Below, in pieces: positions 51,931 to 60,712 of a stretch of 64,000 nucleotides of DNA (its first letter is position 1; each line of letters starts with the position of its first letter). Position numbers and translations under genes: made by a program. The DNA comes from Prado023 sp049688395 (lineage in GTDB: Bacteria > Actinomycetota > Actinomycetes > S36-B12 > CAIYMF01), in assembly GCA_049688395.1 (NCBI GenBank), contig JBAVKQ010000093.1, positions 7,097 to 71,096 on the forward strand, read 5' to 3'. The notes under the pieces were generated by a model, which was not told the origin of the DNA, searched no databases, and saw nothing but the letters and a program-made list of their open reading frames with translations.

Positions 51931-52146
51931 TCAGCCCTGCTGGGGCAGCGGGCGAGTGGAGATCCCGAGCACGGAGTACAGGGGGCAGTAGCCCGAGACG
52001 GCGGTCCAGCCCGCCATCCCGGCCACCCCGAACAGGCCGACGCCCAGCGGGTTGAACACCCCGCCGAGCGCAAGACCCGTGCCCAGCGCGGTCACAGCGA
52101 TCCCGCCGCGGATGACGCGGTCGAGGTTTCCTTCGTTCTTGGTCAT
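51931..52146 (-). CDS. DUF2892 (YgaP-like) membrane protein
   Basis: The 71-residue protein has the DUF2892 start MTKNEGNLDRVIRGGIA and two membrane segments (TALGTGLALGGVF, PLGVGLFGVAGMAGWTAVSG), ending in GYCPLYSVLGIST. Such domains occur alone or fused to rhodanese in YgaP-like sulfur-transfer proteins. ATG 52146 has AAGGAG 6 nt upstream; the frame stays open further upstream. A CsoR/CstR-like palindrome lies at 52199-52220, suggesting control by a persulfide- or copper-sensing repressor. Confidence 0.85.
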   Translation of the reverse strand: MTKNEGNLDRVIRGGIAVTALGTGLALGGVFNPLGVGLFGVAGMAGWTAVSGYCPLYSVLGISTRPLPQQG

Positions 52147-52198
52147 GGCAGCTCCTTGGTTTTCGTGCCCGGCAATGGTGTATCCGCTCACCACAACT

Positions 52199-52220
52199 GG
52201 AATACCCCCCTGGGTATTCC
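52199..52220 (-). promoter_or_regulatory. CsoR/CstR-like operator upstream of DUF2892 gene
   Basis: GGAATACCC and GGGTATTCC (9-bp arms) flank CCCT, giving an A/T-flanked G/C tract typical of sites bound by CsoR-family repressors (CsoR, CstR, RcnR). Position about 55 nt upstream of the DUF2892 start fits repression. No csoR gene is in the window. Confidence 0.55.
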
Positions 52221-52242
52221 ATCAGTGCGGCGAGATGGCGCG

Positions 52243-53211
52243 TCAGGACCAGTCGAACACCGAGTGACGCCACCTGAACGCCACCGCCGCGTCGAGGGTG
52301 GCGGGGATTCCGGTGCGGACGCTGGGATAGGTGGGCTCGATCCCCAGCTCCCGCCACAGCCGAGTCCCGTTCACCGGCAGATCGAGATTCCAGCCCCGGA
52401 CGGTGTCGGCGCTCACGAGGGTCGGGCCCAACCGGCCCAGTGGCACACCGCCCACGGCTGCGGCACCGGCGGCGAGGTGCTCCGGGACTCGCACGACGCG
52501 CACGCGCGGTGCGAACGAGGCGAGGACGTCGAAGAACGTGTTCCACGTGGCGTTGTCGTTGTCGCCGCACGGTGCGGTGCCCGTCCAGCCCTGCAGGGCC
52601 GCGGCCACGAGAATCCGCGCAGCGTCCTCCACGTGGAGTTGGGCGAAACGGTTGTCCCCGATGCCGGGGAAGACGACGACCCGGCGTCGGATCAGCCCGA
52701 AGAGCAGGCTCTGCGGCCCGTACACGTGGGGGAGTCGTACCGCGGCCACGGTGGGGCCGCCCGCTGCCGCGACCTCGGCGAGCGCAGCCTCGGCCGCCAC
52801 CTTCGCGCGTCCGTAGTCCAGCCGTGGACTGGCGGGCGTGTCGTCGTCCACCGGCGTGGAGCCGTCGTGCACGAACGTGCTCGATCCGAACACGAAGTGG
52901 CCGACCCCGGCCGCCGCTGCCGCGCGGGCCAGGGCTGCGGTGCCCTCGACCAGCGTGGGGCTGAGCCGGTCGTAGGACTCGAACGTGGCTCGCCCGGCGA
53001 GGTGGATGATGGTGTCCACTCCTTCGACGGCCCGTCGCAGCGCGGGCGCCGACAGCAGGTCGCCGTGCACAGGTTCGACGTCGAGCGGCGAGAGCAACGA
53101 TGCCCGCGCCACGCGGCGCACCATGACGCGGGGGCGCACGCCCTCCAGGTTCAGGCGGCGCACCACCTCGATGCCGATGAAGCCGGTCGCGCCCGTTACG
53201 AGGATCGTCAC
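52243..53211 (-). CDS. NAD-dependent epimerase/dehydratase family protein
   Basis: The 322-residue protein is an extended SDR: TILVTGATGFIGIEVVRRL (NAD-binding GXXGXXG), IHLAGRATFESY, a FGSSTFVHDGSTP (catalytic Ser region) and DYGRAKVAAE (the YxxxK motif). The substrate may be a nucleotide sugar or another ketone/hydroxy group. GTG 53211 gives the Rossmann motif at the N-terminus. It ends 23 nt from the CsoR-like palindrome. Confidence 0.85.
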   Translation of the reverse strand: MTILVTGATGFIGIEVVRRLNLEGVRPRVMVRRVARASLLSPLDVEPVHGDLLSAPALRRAVEGVDTIIHLAGRATFESYDRLSPTLVEGTAALARAAAAAGVGHFVFGSSTFVHDGSTPVDDDTPASPRLDYGRAKVAAEAALAEVAAAGGPTVAAVRLPHVYGPQSLLFGLIRRRVVVFPGIGDNRFAQLHVEDAARILVAAALQGWTGTAPCGDNDNATWNTFFDVLASFAPRVRVVRVPEHLAAGAAAVGGVPLGRLGPTLVSADTVRGWNLDLPVNGTRLWRELGIEPTYPSVRTGIPATLDAAVAFRWRHSVFDWS

Positions 53212-53308
53212 CTGCTCAGGGTTGCACAGGGCCGCGCACTTGGCGCCCGAGCGAGGAGCCGACGACCCCGAATCGCGCCATCCGTCGGCGCTGTGGGTCC
53301 CAGGCCGC

Positions 53309-54448
53309 TCAGAGTCGTGGGTCGACCGGCTCGGACTCCAGGGCGAGCACCGCGAAGACCGACTGGTGCACCGTCCAGAGCGGCTCGTGGTCGACGAACG
53401 CGCTGAGGGCTTCGAGACCCAGGCCGTGCTCACTCAGGGCGAGGTGGCGCTTCCTGCCCAGATGCCGGTCGCGCAGCACGTCCAGCGAGTCGGTGTAGTC
53501 AGGTCCGTAGATGATTCTCAGGTACTCCCGGCCACGCACCTCGATGCCGGGTTGGATGCGTCCCTGGGTCAGGTGCGCGGGCTTGACGACCATCCATTCG
53601 CCGCCGGCGGCAGTCAGGTCGAGCCACCACTGCGTCGCCGCGTCGCGTTGCGCGCGCGAGGCGAGATCGACGAAGCGGTGGCGCGTGGGGGTGATCAGGT
53701 CGCCGGTCACCGCGGCCAGCGCGGCGAGGTGCCACTCGTGGGGCTCGGTGAGCGCCAGCGCGCGGCCCTCGGCCGCCAGGATCTGGAACGGCGCCAGAGT
53801 CACCCCCTCGAGCCCGTCGGTCGGCCCGACGTACGCCGCGTAGGCGGCACGGAACGCCTGGGCGTTGGCGAGCCTGCCCTGCGTCCTGGCGGCCAGGTGC
53901 CCCACGTCCAGGCCGCGGGCCGCGGCCTGCTCGAGGACCGCCAGCGCTTCGGGAAGGGCATGACGGGCGGCGGCCCCGACCGAGGCGTACTGCGACGTGA
54001 TCACATCGACCGCCTTGGCCGACCACGGCAGCAGCTCGCAGTCCAGAGCCAGCCAGTCGGTGTCCAGCGACTCGAACAGCGCAGCCGTCGTGACGCGGAG
54101 CTGATCGACCAGCGCCGCCATGTCAGCGAAGAACGGGCGACCGGTGCGGGTGTAGACCACGCCGGTCGTACCGTCGCCGACCCCGAAGCGACGCTCGGCA
54201 GCGGCCTGGTCCCTGGCGAGGACGGCGATGGCTCGGGAGCCCATGTGCTTCTCCTCGCACACGACGCGCGTGGCACCCCAGCCGGCGTACTCGTCGAAGG
54301 CCTGCTCCGGGTGTTCCAGGAATCCATGGACCTGGGAGGTCGCGACCGGCGACATCGTCGGGGGCAGGTAGATCAGCCAGCGCGGGTCGACCGCGAACCG
54401 ACTCATCACCTCCAGGGCCGCCGCAGCGTTCTCCTCGGGGATCTTCAC
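53309..54448 (-). CDS. pnkp: Pnkp ligase domain, separated from its kinase-phosphatase half by a TAG
   Basis: The 379-residue frame is the C-terminal ATP-dependent ligase-type domain of bacterial polynucleotide kinase-phosphatase: motif I CEEKHMGSRA with the nucleotidyl Lys at residue 67, LALDCELLPWSAKA (motif III-like) and GEWMVVKPAHLTQG (motif V). It is in the same frame as the upstream half (54557-55786) with only a TAG between; residues after the stop (EPIRPLAAAGGD) continue the family sequence, where a Tyr normally stands. GTG 54448 is the first start after the stop, but no ribosome site is seen. Without the linked kinase domain, the repair enzyme is probably not intact. Confidence 0.8.
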   Translation of the reverse strand: MKIPEENAAAALEVMSRFAVDPRWLIYLPPTMSPVATSQVHGFLEHPEQAFDEYAGWGATRVVCEEKHMGSRAIAVLARDQAAAERRFGVGDGTTGVVYTRTGRPFFADMAALVDQLRVTTAALFESLDTDWLALDCELLPWSAKAVDVITSQYASVGAAARHALPEALAVLEQAAARGLDVGHLAARTQGRLANAQAFRAAYAAYVGPTDGLEGVTLAPFQILAAEGRALALTEPHEWHLAALAAVTGDLITPTRHRFVDLASRAQRDAATQWWLDLTAAGGEWMVVKPAHLTQGRIQPGIEVRGREYLRIIYGPDYTDSLDVLRDRHLGRKRHLALSEHGLGLEALSAFVDHEPLWTVHQSVFAVLALESEPVDPRL

Positions 54449-54556
54449 CCTGCCTGCGTGGGCCGTGTCGAGCCAGCGGGTGCCGGCGACGTCGTCGATC
54501 TCGAGTACTGATGGCTCGCGGTCCCCGCCGGCGGCGGCCAGGGGGCGGATCGGCTC

Positions 54557-55786
54557 CTACCCCTCGCGCTGCGCCGGGACCGAGACGAGATCGCGTTCGG
54601 GGTAGCGCAGCGCTGTCAACGAGCCACCGAAGACGACCCCGGTGTCCAGGCAGATCGTGTTGTTGACCCACTGGGCCTCGGGCACGGGGGTGTGCCCGTA
54701 GACGACGGTCGCCCGGCCCCGATACTCCTGGGCCCAGGGGTAGCGGACCGGCAGGCCGTACTCATCGGTCTCCCCGGAGGTGTCGCCGTAGAGCGCGAAG
54801 GATCGCACCCGACCAGAGGATCGACCGTGGTAGGACTCCTCGAGCCCGGCGTGCGCCACGACGAGCCTTCCCTCGTCGAGGACGTAGTGGCTGATCAGCC
54901 CGTTCATGAAATCGAGCGCGCGCACGCGGAACTCGCCCGGTTCGCCGCTCAGCTGGGTGAGCGACTCGGCCAGCCCGTGCGAGACGGTCACCTTCGATCC
55001 CCGCAGTGCACGCACGAGCTTCGCCTCGTGGTTGCCCGAGACGCAGAGCGCGGTGCCCGACTCGACCATGCCCATCACCAGCCGGAGCACCCCGGGCGTG
55101 TCCGGGCCACGGTCCACGAGGTCGCTGACGAACAAGGCCTGGCGTCGGTCGGGGTGCGTGGCGCCCACTGCGAGGTCCCCGTCGTAGCGGATCGCCCACC
55201 CGAGCGCGGTGAGCAGGGTGCGCAGCTCGGCCGCGCAGCCGTGGATGTCGCCGACGATGTCGAAGGGACCAAGGAGGTCGGTGCGGTCGTTCCACGGGCG
55301 CTCGCGAACGATCTCGGCCGACTCGATCTGCTCGATTCCGCGCAGGACGCGCACACGACGGAAGCCCTCCTTGCCGAGTCTCCCGAGCGAGCGTCTCAGA
55401 TCGCGCGCCTGGCGCGACACGACATGACTGCCGAAGTCGCGATCGGGTCGCGTCCGGTTGCGCTCGACGGCCACCGACTCCGCGACGTCGATCACGATGG
55501 CGTCGACGAGCGAATCGTGGCTGCGGGCCAGGTCGATCAGCGCGGATCGGGCCGCTCTCTGGAGGTTGGTGGCATCGACCACGGTCAGCAGTCCCCGGCG
55601 CAGCCGGGTGCCGTCGATGTAGTGCAGGACGTCGAAGGCATCCGCGGTGGCCGACTGATCGTTCTCGTCGTCGGCCACCAGGCCCCGGCAGAAGTCGCTG
55701 GACACGACCTCGGTCGAGGCGAAGTGGGCGCGCGCGAAGGTCGACTTGCCGCTGCCGGACACCCCGACCAGAACGATCAGGCCCAT
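54557..55786 (-). CDS. pnkp: Pnkp kinase-phosphatase half, ending at an in-frame TAG
   Basis: The 409-residue frame has the kinase P-loop VGVSGSGKST at the N-terminus and the metallophosphatase motifs FDIVGDIHGC, SDLVDRGPDTPG, SGNHEAK and VVYGHTPV. Bacterial Pnkp heals broken RNA ends by 5' phosphorylation and 3' dephosphorylation, then the ligase domain seals them. Here a TAG at 54557-54559 stops translation; the ligase domain follows in the same frame. Together the two frames would give about 825 residues, the normal Pnkp length. It lies 34 nt downstream of hen1 as in the Pnkp-Hen1 operon. Confidence 0.85.
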   Translation of the reverse strand: MGLIVLVGVSGSGKSTFARAHFASTEVVSSDFCRGLVADDENDQSATADAFDVLHYIDGTRLRRGLLTVVDATNLQRAARSALIDLARSHDSLVDAIVIDVAESVAVERNRTRPDRDFGSHVVSRQARDLRRSLGRLGKEGFRRVRVLRGIEQIESAEIVRERPWNDRTDLLGPFDIVGDIHGCAAELRTLLTALGWAIRYDGDLAVGATHPDRRQALFVSDLVDRGPDTPGVLRLVMGMVESGTALCVSGNHEAKLVRALRGSKVTVSHGLAESLTQLSGEPGEFRVRALDFMNGLISHYVLDEGRLVVAHAGLEESYHGRSSGRVRSFALYGDTSGETDEYGLPVRYPWAQEYRGRATVVYGHTPVPEAQWVNNTICLDTGVVFGGSLTALRYPERDLVSVPAQREG

Positions 55787-55820
55787 CGCGGGAACGGTGA
55801 CTCGAGACGTGCGCAGTGCC

Positions 55821-56600
55821 TCAGATATCGTCGCCGCCGGCCCTGGTGAAGATCGCCATCACGGTGGGCGTACCACGCCGCTCGTCGAGGTCCCCGATGC
55901 CGCGTCGCTGGACCGAGTAGCCATAGGACGCGGCAACACGGTCAGACCATCGACCGAACTGCGCACGGGTCCACTCGAAGCGGTGGTCCGGGTGCCGCAG
56001 GCCCACCAGTCCCTCGTAGAGCGCGTTGTACTCGCGGTTCGGGGTCGTCACGATCACTGATCCCGGTCGCGCGGCGCCGAACACGATGTGCTCCAGCGCT
56101 GCCAACCGCGAGGGATCGACGTGCTCGATCACCTCCATGAGAACGGCAGCCTCGAAGCCGGCGTAGCGCTGGTCCTGATAGGTGAGCGCGCCCTGGAACA
56201 GGTCGATACGTTCGGACTGCCGCTCACTCATCCGGTCGACGTGCAGCCGCCGGGCCGCATGCTGAAGCGATCGCATGGAGACATCGCTGCCCGCGACCCT
56301 GGTGAACGACGGGTCCTTCACCAGGCGTTCGAGGAACTGACCGGACCCGCAGCCGAGGTCGATGACCGACCGGGCCCCGAGCTCGCGCAGCACCCCATGG
56401 ACGGCCTCGTGACGCTGGGTGTTGAGCGGGATCCGCTGCTCCGCGGAGCGCAGGACCTCCTCGTCGTCAGCAGGCTCGATGGTGACCTGGACCTCGTCGC
56501 CGAGCTCGGCCAGTCGCGCGAGCGCCACCCGAGTCAGACCACCGGCCCGGGCCAGGTAGCGGCGGGTGATCAGGCCTTGTCGGGATGGCTGGCCAGCCAA
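55821..56600 (-). CDS. Surviving C-terminal methyltransferase frame of hen1
   Basis: This open frame of up to 259 codons holds the complete Hen1 methyltransferase domain (SAM motif DLGCGSGQF, metal-binding EVIEHVD and HRFEW, and TTPNREYNALY). Whether it is translated alone is unknown: no clear ribosome site precedes it, and the RNA-binding N-terminal half is in other frames. It is listed separately because the domain keeps its catalytic residues. Confidence 0.5.
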   Translation of the reverse strand: MAGQPSRQGLITRRYLARAGGLTRVALARLAELGDEVQVTIEPADDEEVLRSAEQRIPLNTQRHEAVHGVLRELGARSVIDLGCGSGQFLERLVKDPSFTRVAGSDVSMRSLQHAARRLHVDRMSERQSERIDLFQGALTYQDQRYAGFEAAVLMEVIEHVDPSRLAALEHIVFGAARPGSVIVTTPNREYNALYEGLVGLRHPDHRFEWTRAQFGRWSDRVAASYGYSVQRRGIGDLDERRGTPTVMAIFTRAGGDDI

Positions 56601-57229
56601 CCCGCACCGGAGCGCAGCAGCTGGTCGGCCTCGTCGGACCCTGCCAGTAGTGCTTGGACTCGTCCAGGACGGGCAGCAGCACGTGCAACTGGCTCAGCGC
56701 ATCCGCGAGCCGGACGACGCCGGTGAAGCGAAGCCGGATGTAGCGCGAGTCGCCCCAGTCGGCGAACGCCTCGTCGAGCGCGATCGGCTCGGCGTCCACG
56801 GTCAGCCCAGCGGCTCGAAGACGCGATGCGCGATGACGGCGCCACCGCGGCACGGCAGCACCGGGATCACGATCTCCAGGGCGATGGCCGAGTCGGCCAA
56901 CACCTGCCTTGCGGTGCAGCGGCCACTGCGCGGTCCGGAACACGTCGGCCAGCGCAACGCCCAGCAACGACGACGCGGAGTACGGGCGGTCGTTGACGTA
57001 CTGGGCGAGGCTGAAGTCCGGAGCGTTGCGCGCCCGCGATCGCGCCAGCCGGACCGGATCCACGTCCAGCATCAGCGCGACGGTGCACCGCTGCGCACTG
57101 GCCTCGGGATAGACGACCGTGGCCGTGCCGAACGCCTGCGGGAACTCCGGCCCTCCGGTCGGGGTGCTTGTGCAGGAGGTAGCCCAGGTCGGTCGCCGGC
57201 TGGTGGGTGGTCGTCACGATCAGGAGCAC
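55821..57229 (-). pseudogene. hen1: hen1, disrupted by five frameshifts
   Basis: Translated in changing frames, this is a whole Hen1 3'-terminal RNA 2'-O-methyltransferase, which protects repaired RNA ends. It starts at GTG 57229 (VLLIVTTTHQPATDLGYLLH). Frame breaks lie near 57152, 56928, 56805, 56641 and 56573, mostly in GG/CC runs and correctable by 1 nt. Conserved pieces either side include YPEASAQRCTVALMLDVDP, QYVNDRPYSASSLLG, PVLPCRGG, WGDSRYIRLRF, LPVLDESKHYWQG and LLRSGAGWLASHPDK. The C-terminal methyltransferase domain from about 56570 to 55821 is uninterrupted, with DLGCGSGQFLERL and the metal-site EVIEHVD/HRFEW. No other gene in the window has frameshifts. Confidence 0.85.
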
Positions 57230-57235
57230 GTGCTC

Positions 57236-57241
57236 AGTGTG
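57236..57241 (-). promoter_or_regulatory. -10 element, leaderless start of hen1
   Basis: CACACT on the minus strand ends 6 nt before the GTG at 57229; the promoter of the RNA-repair locus may therefore still be functional. Confidence 0.35.
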
Positions 57242-57282
57242 CCCGAGAGCGCAGCGGGGGACCGGCGTCGGTCCGTCGGGTG

Positions 57283-57315
57283 GTCGGGCGGCGTCGGGCG
57301 GTCGGGCGGTCGGCG
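57283..57315 (+). repeat. Short GTCGGGCG tandem repeats
   Basis: GGTCGGGCG-like units occur three to four times between divergent hen1 and malic enzyme genes, similar in type to the repeats at 32064-32118. Confidence 0.45.
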
Positions 57316-57344
57316 CGTGGACAGTCGCAGTGCCACGCGGATCG

Positions 57345-57350
57345 TAGGCT
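57345..57350 (+). promoter_or_regulatory. -10 element, leaderless start of malic enzyme
   Basis: TAGGCT ends 6 nt before the ATG at 57357. Confidence 0.55.
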
Positions 57351-57356
57351 GGGGGC

Positions 57357-59075
57357 ATGTCGCCACGCCCCTATGAGGTTCTGCCCGGCCACCACGGGGG
57401 CAGGATCAAGGTCTCGGTGAGCGGCAGCGTGCTCCTGCGCATCCCGCGCCTGAACCGCGGCACCGCCTTCACCCTCGAGGAGCGGGAGCGGTTCGGCCTG
57501 ATCGGGCACCTGCCCTCGGGGGTGACCCCGTTGGAGGCCCAACTGCACCGGTCCTACAACCAGTTCCTGCGCGCGGAGACCGACCTGGACAAGTTCGCCT
57601 TCCTCTCGGCGCTGCGCGATCGCAACACCGTGCTGTTCTACCGGCTGCTCAGCGAGCACCTCGAGGAGATGATGCCGATCGTCTACACCCCCACGATCGG
57701 GGCGGCGATCATGGAGTTCAGCCAGTCCTACCAACGCCTGCACGGGGTGTTCCTGACGATCGACACCCCGGAGCAGATCGAGCGCTCACTGCAGGGCCAG
57801 GGCCGCAACCCCGAGGACGTCGACCTGCTCATCGTCACCGACTCCGAGGGCATCCTCGGCATCGGCGACCAGGGGGTGGGCGGCATCCAGATCGCCCTGG
57901 GCAAGAAGTCCCTGTACACCGCTGCTGCGGGCATCGACCCGAACCGGGCCATCGCGATCGTCCTGGACGTGGGCACCGACAATCTGGCCCTGTTGTCCGA
58001 TCCGCTCTACATGGGCCTGCGGCACAGCCGCATCCGCGGAGCGCGCTACGACGACTTCCTCGAGGCGTTCGTCACCGCGGTGACCACCGTGTTCCCGCAC
58101 GCGATGATCCACTGGGAGGACTTCGGCGCCGCCAACGCCCATCGCGTGCTCGACAGGTATCGTGACCGGGTCTGCACCTTCAACGACGACGTGCAGGGCA
58201 CCGCGGCCGTGGTCGCTGCTGCGGCCCTGGCCGCCGTCGGCTCCCAGGGCGGGCGCCTGCGCGACCAGCGCATCGTCATCCACGGCGCAGGGACCGCCGG
58301 CGTCGGAGTCGCGGACCTGATGCGCGACATGATGATCAACGAGGGCGCCACAGCCCAGCAGGCCACTGCCGCCTTCTGGGGGCTGGGCAGTCGTGGGCTG
58401 CTCACCACCGCGCTGGGGGACCGGATCCGGCCCTTCCAGCGGCCGTACGCGCGCCAGGCCTCGGAGACCGACGCCTGGGCGCTGGACGTCGAGGGGCACA
58501 TCGGCCTGGCCGACGTGATGCGCAACGTCAGGCCCACCATCCTCATCGGGACCTCGGGCCAGCCCGGGGCCTTCACCGAGCAGATCGTTCGCGAGATGGC
58601 CGCGCACGTGGACCATCCGGTGATCATGCCGCTGTCGAACCCCACCGCCCTGGTCGAGGCCACCCCAGCGGACCTGCTGACCTGGACCGAGGGTCGGGCG
58701 CTGATCGCCACCGGGTCGCCGTTCCCCGCGGTCCAACTCGCCGAGCGCGAGTACCGGATCGCCCAGGCCAACAACGCATTCGTGTTCCCCGGCCTGGGCC
58801 TGGGCGTGGCTGTCTGCCAGGCCACCCGCGTGACCGACGCGATGATCGCCGCGGCCGCGGAGGCGGTCGCCGGGCTCGCCCACGTGGATCGGCCGGGGGC
58901 CTCGCTGCTGCCCCAGGTCTCCGAGTTGCGGATGGTGTCGGCAACGGTCGCGATCGCGGTCGCGCAGGCCGCCGAACGCGACGGTGTGGCCACGCGTGCG
59001 CTGGACAACCCCGTGCAGCAGGTGTTCGACGCCATGTGGACGCCGGTCTACCCGGAGCTCATCCTCGACCGGTGA
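57357..59075 (+). CDS. NAD-dependent malic enzyme (large form)
   Basis: The 572-residue protein is of the long malic enzyme type: VYTPTIGAAIMEF (substrate region), VDLLIVTDSEGILGIGDQGVGG and ALGKKSLYTAAAGIDP with the catalytic Lys, IHWEDFGAANAHRVLDRY and FNDDVQGTAAVV (metal-binding Asp pair), and a second Rossmann domain with IHGAGTAGVGVADL. It decarboxylates malate to pyruvate, yielding NADH. The long form with FNDDVQGTA and IHGAGTAGVG motifs is typical of NAD-linked enzymes. Confidence 0.95.
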   Translation: MSPRPYEVLPGHHGGRIKVSVSGSVLLRIPRLNRGTAFTLEERERFGLIGHLPSGVTPLEAQLHRSYNQFLRAETDLDKFAFLSALRDRNTVLFYRLLSEHLEEMMPIVYTPTIGAAIMEFSQSYQRLHGVFLTIDTPEQIERSLQGQGRNPEDVDLLIVTDSEGILGIGDQGVGGIQIALGKKSLYTAAAGIDPNRAIAIVLDVGTDNLALLSDPLYMGLRHSRIRGARYDDFLEAFVTAVTTVFPHAMIHWEDFGAANAHRVLDRYRDRVCTFNDDVQGTAAVVAAAALAAVGSQGGRLRDQRIVIHGAGTAGVGVADLMRDMMINEGATAQQATAAFWGLGSRGLLTTALGDRIRPFQRPYARQASETDAWALDVEGHIGLADVMRNVRPTILIGTSGQPGAFTEQIVREMAAHVDHPVIMPLSNPTALVEATPADLLTWTEGRALIATGSPFPAVQLAEREYRIAQANNAFVFPGLGLGVAVCQATRVTDAMIAAAAEAVAGLAHVDRPGASLLPQVSELRMVSATVAIAVAQAAERDGVATRALDNPVQQVFDAMWTPVYPELILDR

Positions 59076-59133
59076 GGGTGCACCTGCGTCCGCCCGGGGG
59101 AATGCCACCCGCACGCGGACAGTTGGGGCAGGC

Positions 59134-60057
59134 ATGAGAGCCATCACCTACGCCCAGTACGGGGACCCCTCGGTCCTGACCCTGACCGACCAGCCCGAGC
59201 CCCGGGTCGGGCCCGATGAGGTGCTCGTGCGGGTCCGCAGCGCCAGCGTGAACCCCGTGGACTGGAAGGTCATGGCCGGGCACCTCGACGGGTTGATGAC
59301 CGTGCACTTCCCGGTCATCGCGGGCTGGGATGTGTCGGGGGTGGTCGAGCGGGTCGGGCTGGATGCCCCGGAATTCGCGGTCGGCGACGAGGTCATCGCC
59401 TACGCCCGCAAGGACTGGGTTCAGGCCGGCACCTTCGCCGAGCTGGTCAGCGTCTCGGTGCGCGCACTGGCGCGCAAGCCCCGCACCCTGGACTGGGATC
59501 AGGCCGCGGGCCTGCCGCTGGCGGGCCTCACCGCCCACCAGTTGCTCACCAGGCTGGGGGCGGGGGAGGGCGACACCGTGCTGGTGCATGCGGCTTCCGG
59601 TGGTGTGGGCAGCATGGCGGTGCAGCTCGCGGTGGCGCGCGGTGCTCGGGTGATCGGGACGGCGTCGCAGGTCAACCACGACGCGTTGCGCGCGCTGGGT
59701 GCCGAGCCCGTCGAGTACGGCGACGGCCTGGTCGATCGGGTCCGCGCCCTGGCTCCCGACGGTGTGGACGTCGTGGTCGACTTCGTCGGGGGCGTACTCG
59801 AGGCGACGCTGGCCGTGCTCGCCGACGGCGGGCGGCACGGGTCGGTCGCCGACGGCTCGGTGTCCGCCAGCGGGGGCATCTATGCGTGGGTCCGCCCGAG
59901 CAGCGCCGACCTGCAGGCCCTCGCGGACCTCGCGGATTCAGGCCGGCTGACCGTGCCGGTCGCCGCAACATTTCCGCTCGAGGGGGTTGCAGACGCCTTC
60001 GGCTCGAGCATGACCGGGCACGTGAGCGGGAAGATCGCCATCCAGGTCAGTCGCTGA
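59134..60057 (+). CDS. NADP-dependent MDR oxidoreductase
   Basis: The 307-residue quinone-oxidoreductase-like MDR enzyme has EVLVRVRSASVNPVDWKVM, the cofactor motif VHAASGGVGSMAVQLAVARG and ATFPLEGVADAF. Zinc ligands are absent. Start ATG 59134 has only a weak AGG upstream. It follows the malic enzyme by 58 nt and may be co-transcribed. Substrate is unknown. Confidence 0.85.
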   Translation: MRAITYAQYGDPSVLTLTDQPEPRVGPDEVLVRVRSASVNPVDWKVMAGHLDGLMTVHFPVIAGWDVSGVVERVGLDAPEFAVGDEVIAYARKDWVQAGTFAELVSVSVRALARKPRTLDWDQAAGLPLAGLTAHQLLTRLGAGEGDTVLVHAASGGVGSMAVQLAVARGARVIGTASQVNHDALRALGAEPVEYGDGLVDRVRALAPDGVDVVVDFVGGVLEATLAVLADGGRHGSVADGSVSASGGIYAWVRPSSADLQALADLADSGRLTVPVAATFPLEGVADAFGSSMTGHVSGKIAIQVSR

Positions 60058-60141
60058 CGTGTGAGCGGGGGTTCGGGCGCGTGGCCCATACTCCGGGGCC
60101 ACGGGTCGACGTGATCCGGACGATGGCCGCTCGCACGATGA

Positions 60142-60155
60142 ATAATACGTGTTAT
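60142..60155. promoter_or_regulatory. AT-rich palindrome upstream of gene at 60245
   Basis: ATAATACGTGTTAT is a near-perfect inverted repeat centred on ACGT, in an unusually A/T-rich stretch (60139-60170) of this GC-rich window. It lies about 90 nt upstream of the TerB-like gene and could be its promoter/operator. Confidence 0.4.
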
Positions 60156-60244
60156 GGTTTTCGTAAATAGGGCATCACCCCCGGGCACTGCGGGATGGTG
60201 CCGACGCGCGCCGGGGGAGCGACTCCACCCAGGGACGGAGAGCT

Positions 60245-60700
60245 ATGGTCAACAAGCACGGCTTCGACGACACCGAGTGGGACCTTCTGCTGGCCGTGCC
60301 GTTCGCGGTCTTCTTCCTCGTCGCCTACGCCGATGGCACGTTGTCCCCAGCCGAGGGTCGCACCTTCGCGTCGCTGGCCGACAAGATCGGCGAGCAGGCA
60401 GATCGCCCGCAGGATGCCCTGGTGCGCGATGTGATGTGGCAGATCTCCCGAGATTTCGACCGGATCATGGAGCGCCTGGATGTGCAGATGGGGGCCGGGC
60501 TCCCGTTCTACGAGGTGCTCTCAGCGGGACGGACCCTGCTCGACGGCATGTCCGACGACACTGCGGCCATCGCCTTCAAGGACACGATGGTCACCATGGC
60601 CGAGACGATCGCGGCGGCCTGGCCACGGTTCGGCCTCGGTAACCGGACGAGCGTTGAGGAACGACGCAGCATCGACTTCGTTCGGAAGGTGCTGGGCTGA
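60245..60700 (+). CDS. TerB-like hypothetical protein
   Basis: The 151-residue protein is helical and soluble. FAVFFLVAYADGTLSPAEGR near residue 20 resembles the TerB-type motif in which a helix is followed by an acidic metal-binding-like loop (DGTLSPAE). GGAGAG precedes the ATG at 60245. Function is unknown; TerB-like domains are linked to stress or metal response, but this is weak evidence. Confidence 0.6.
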   Translation: MVNKHGFDDTEWDLLLAVPFAVFFLVAYADGTLSPAEGRTFASLADKIGEQADRPQDALVRDVMWQISRDFDRIMERLDVQMGAGLPFYEVLSAGRTLLDGMSDDTAAIAFKDTMVTMAETIAAAWPRFGLGNRTSVEERRSIDFVRKVLG

Positions 60701-60712
60701 CTCCGGGCCCGC

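Noticed and set aside
54557..54559. Stop-codon readthrough (recoding) in pnkp
   Set aside because: No recoding element is visible, and nearby hen1 has unrelated indels, so ordinary mutation is simpler.
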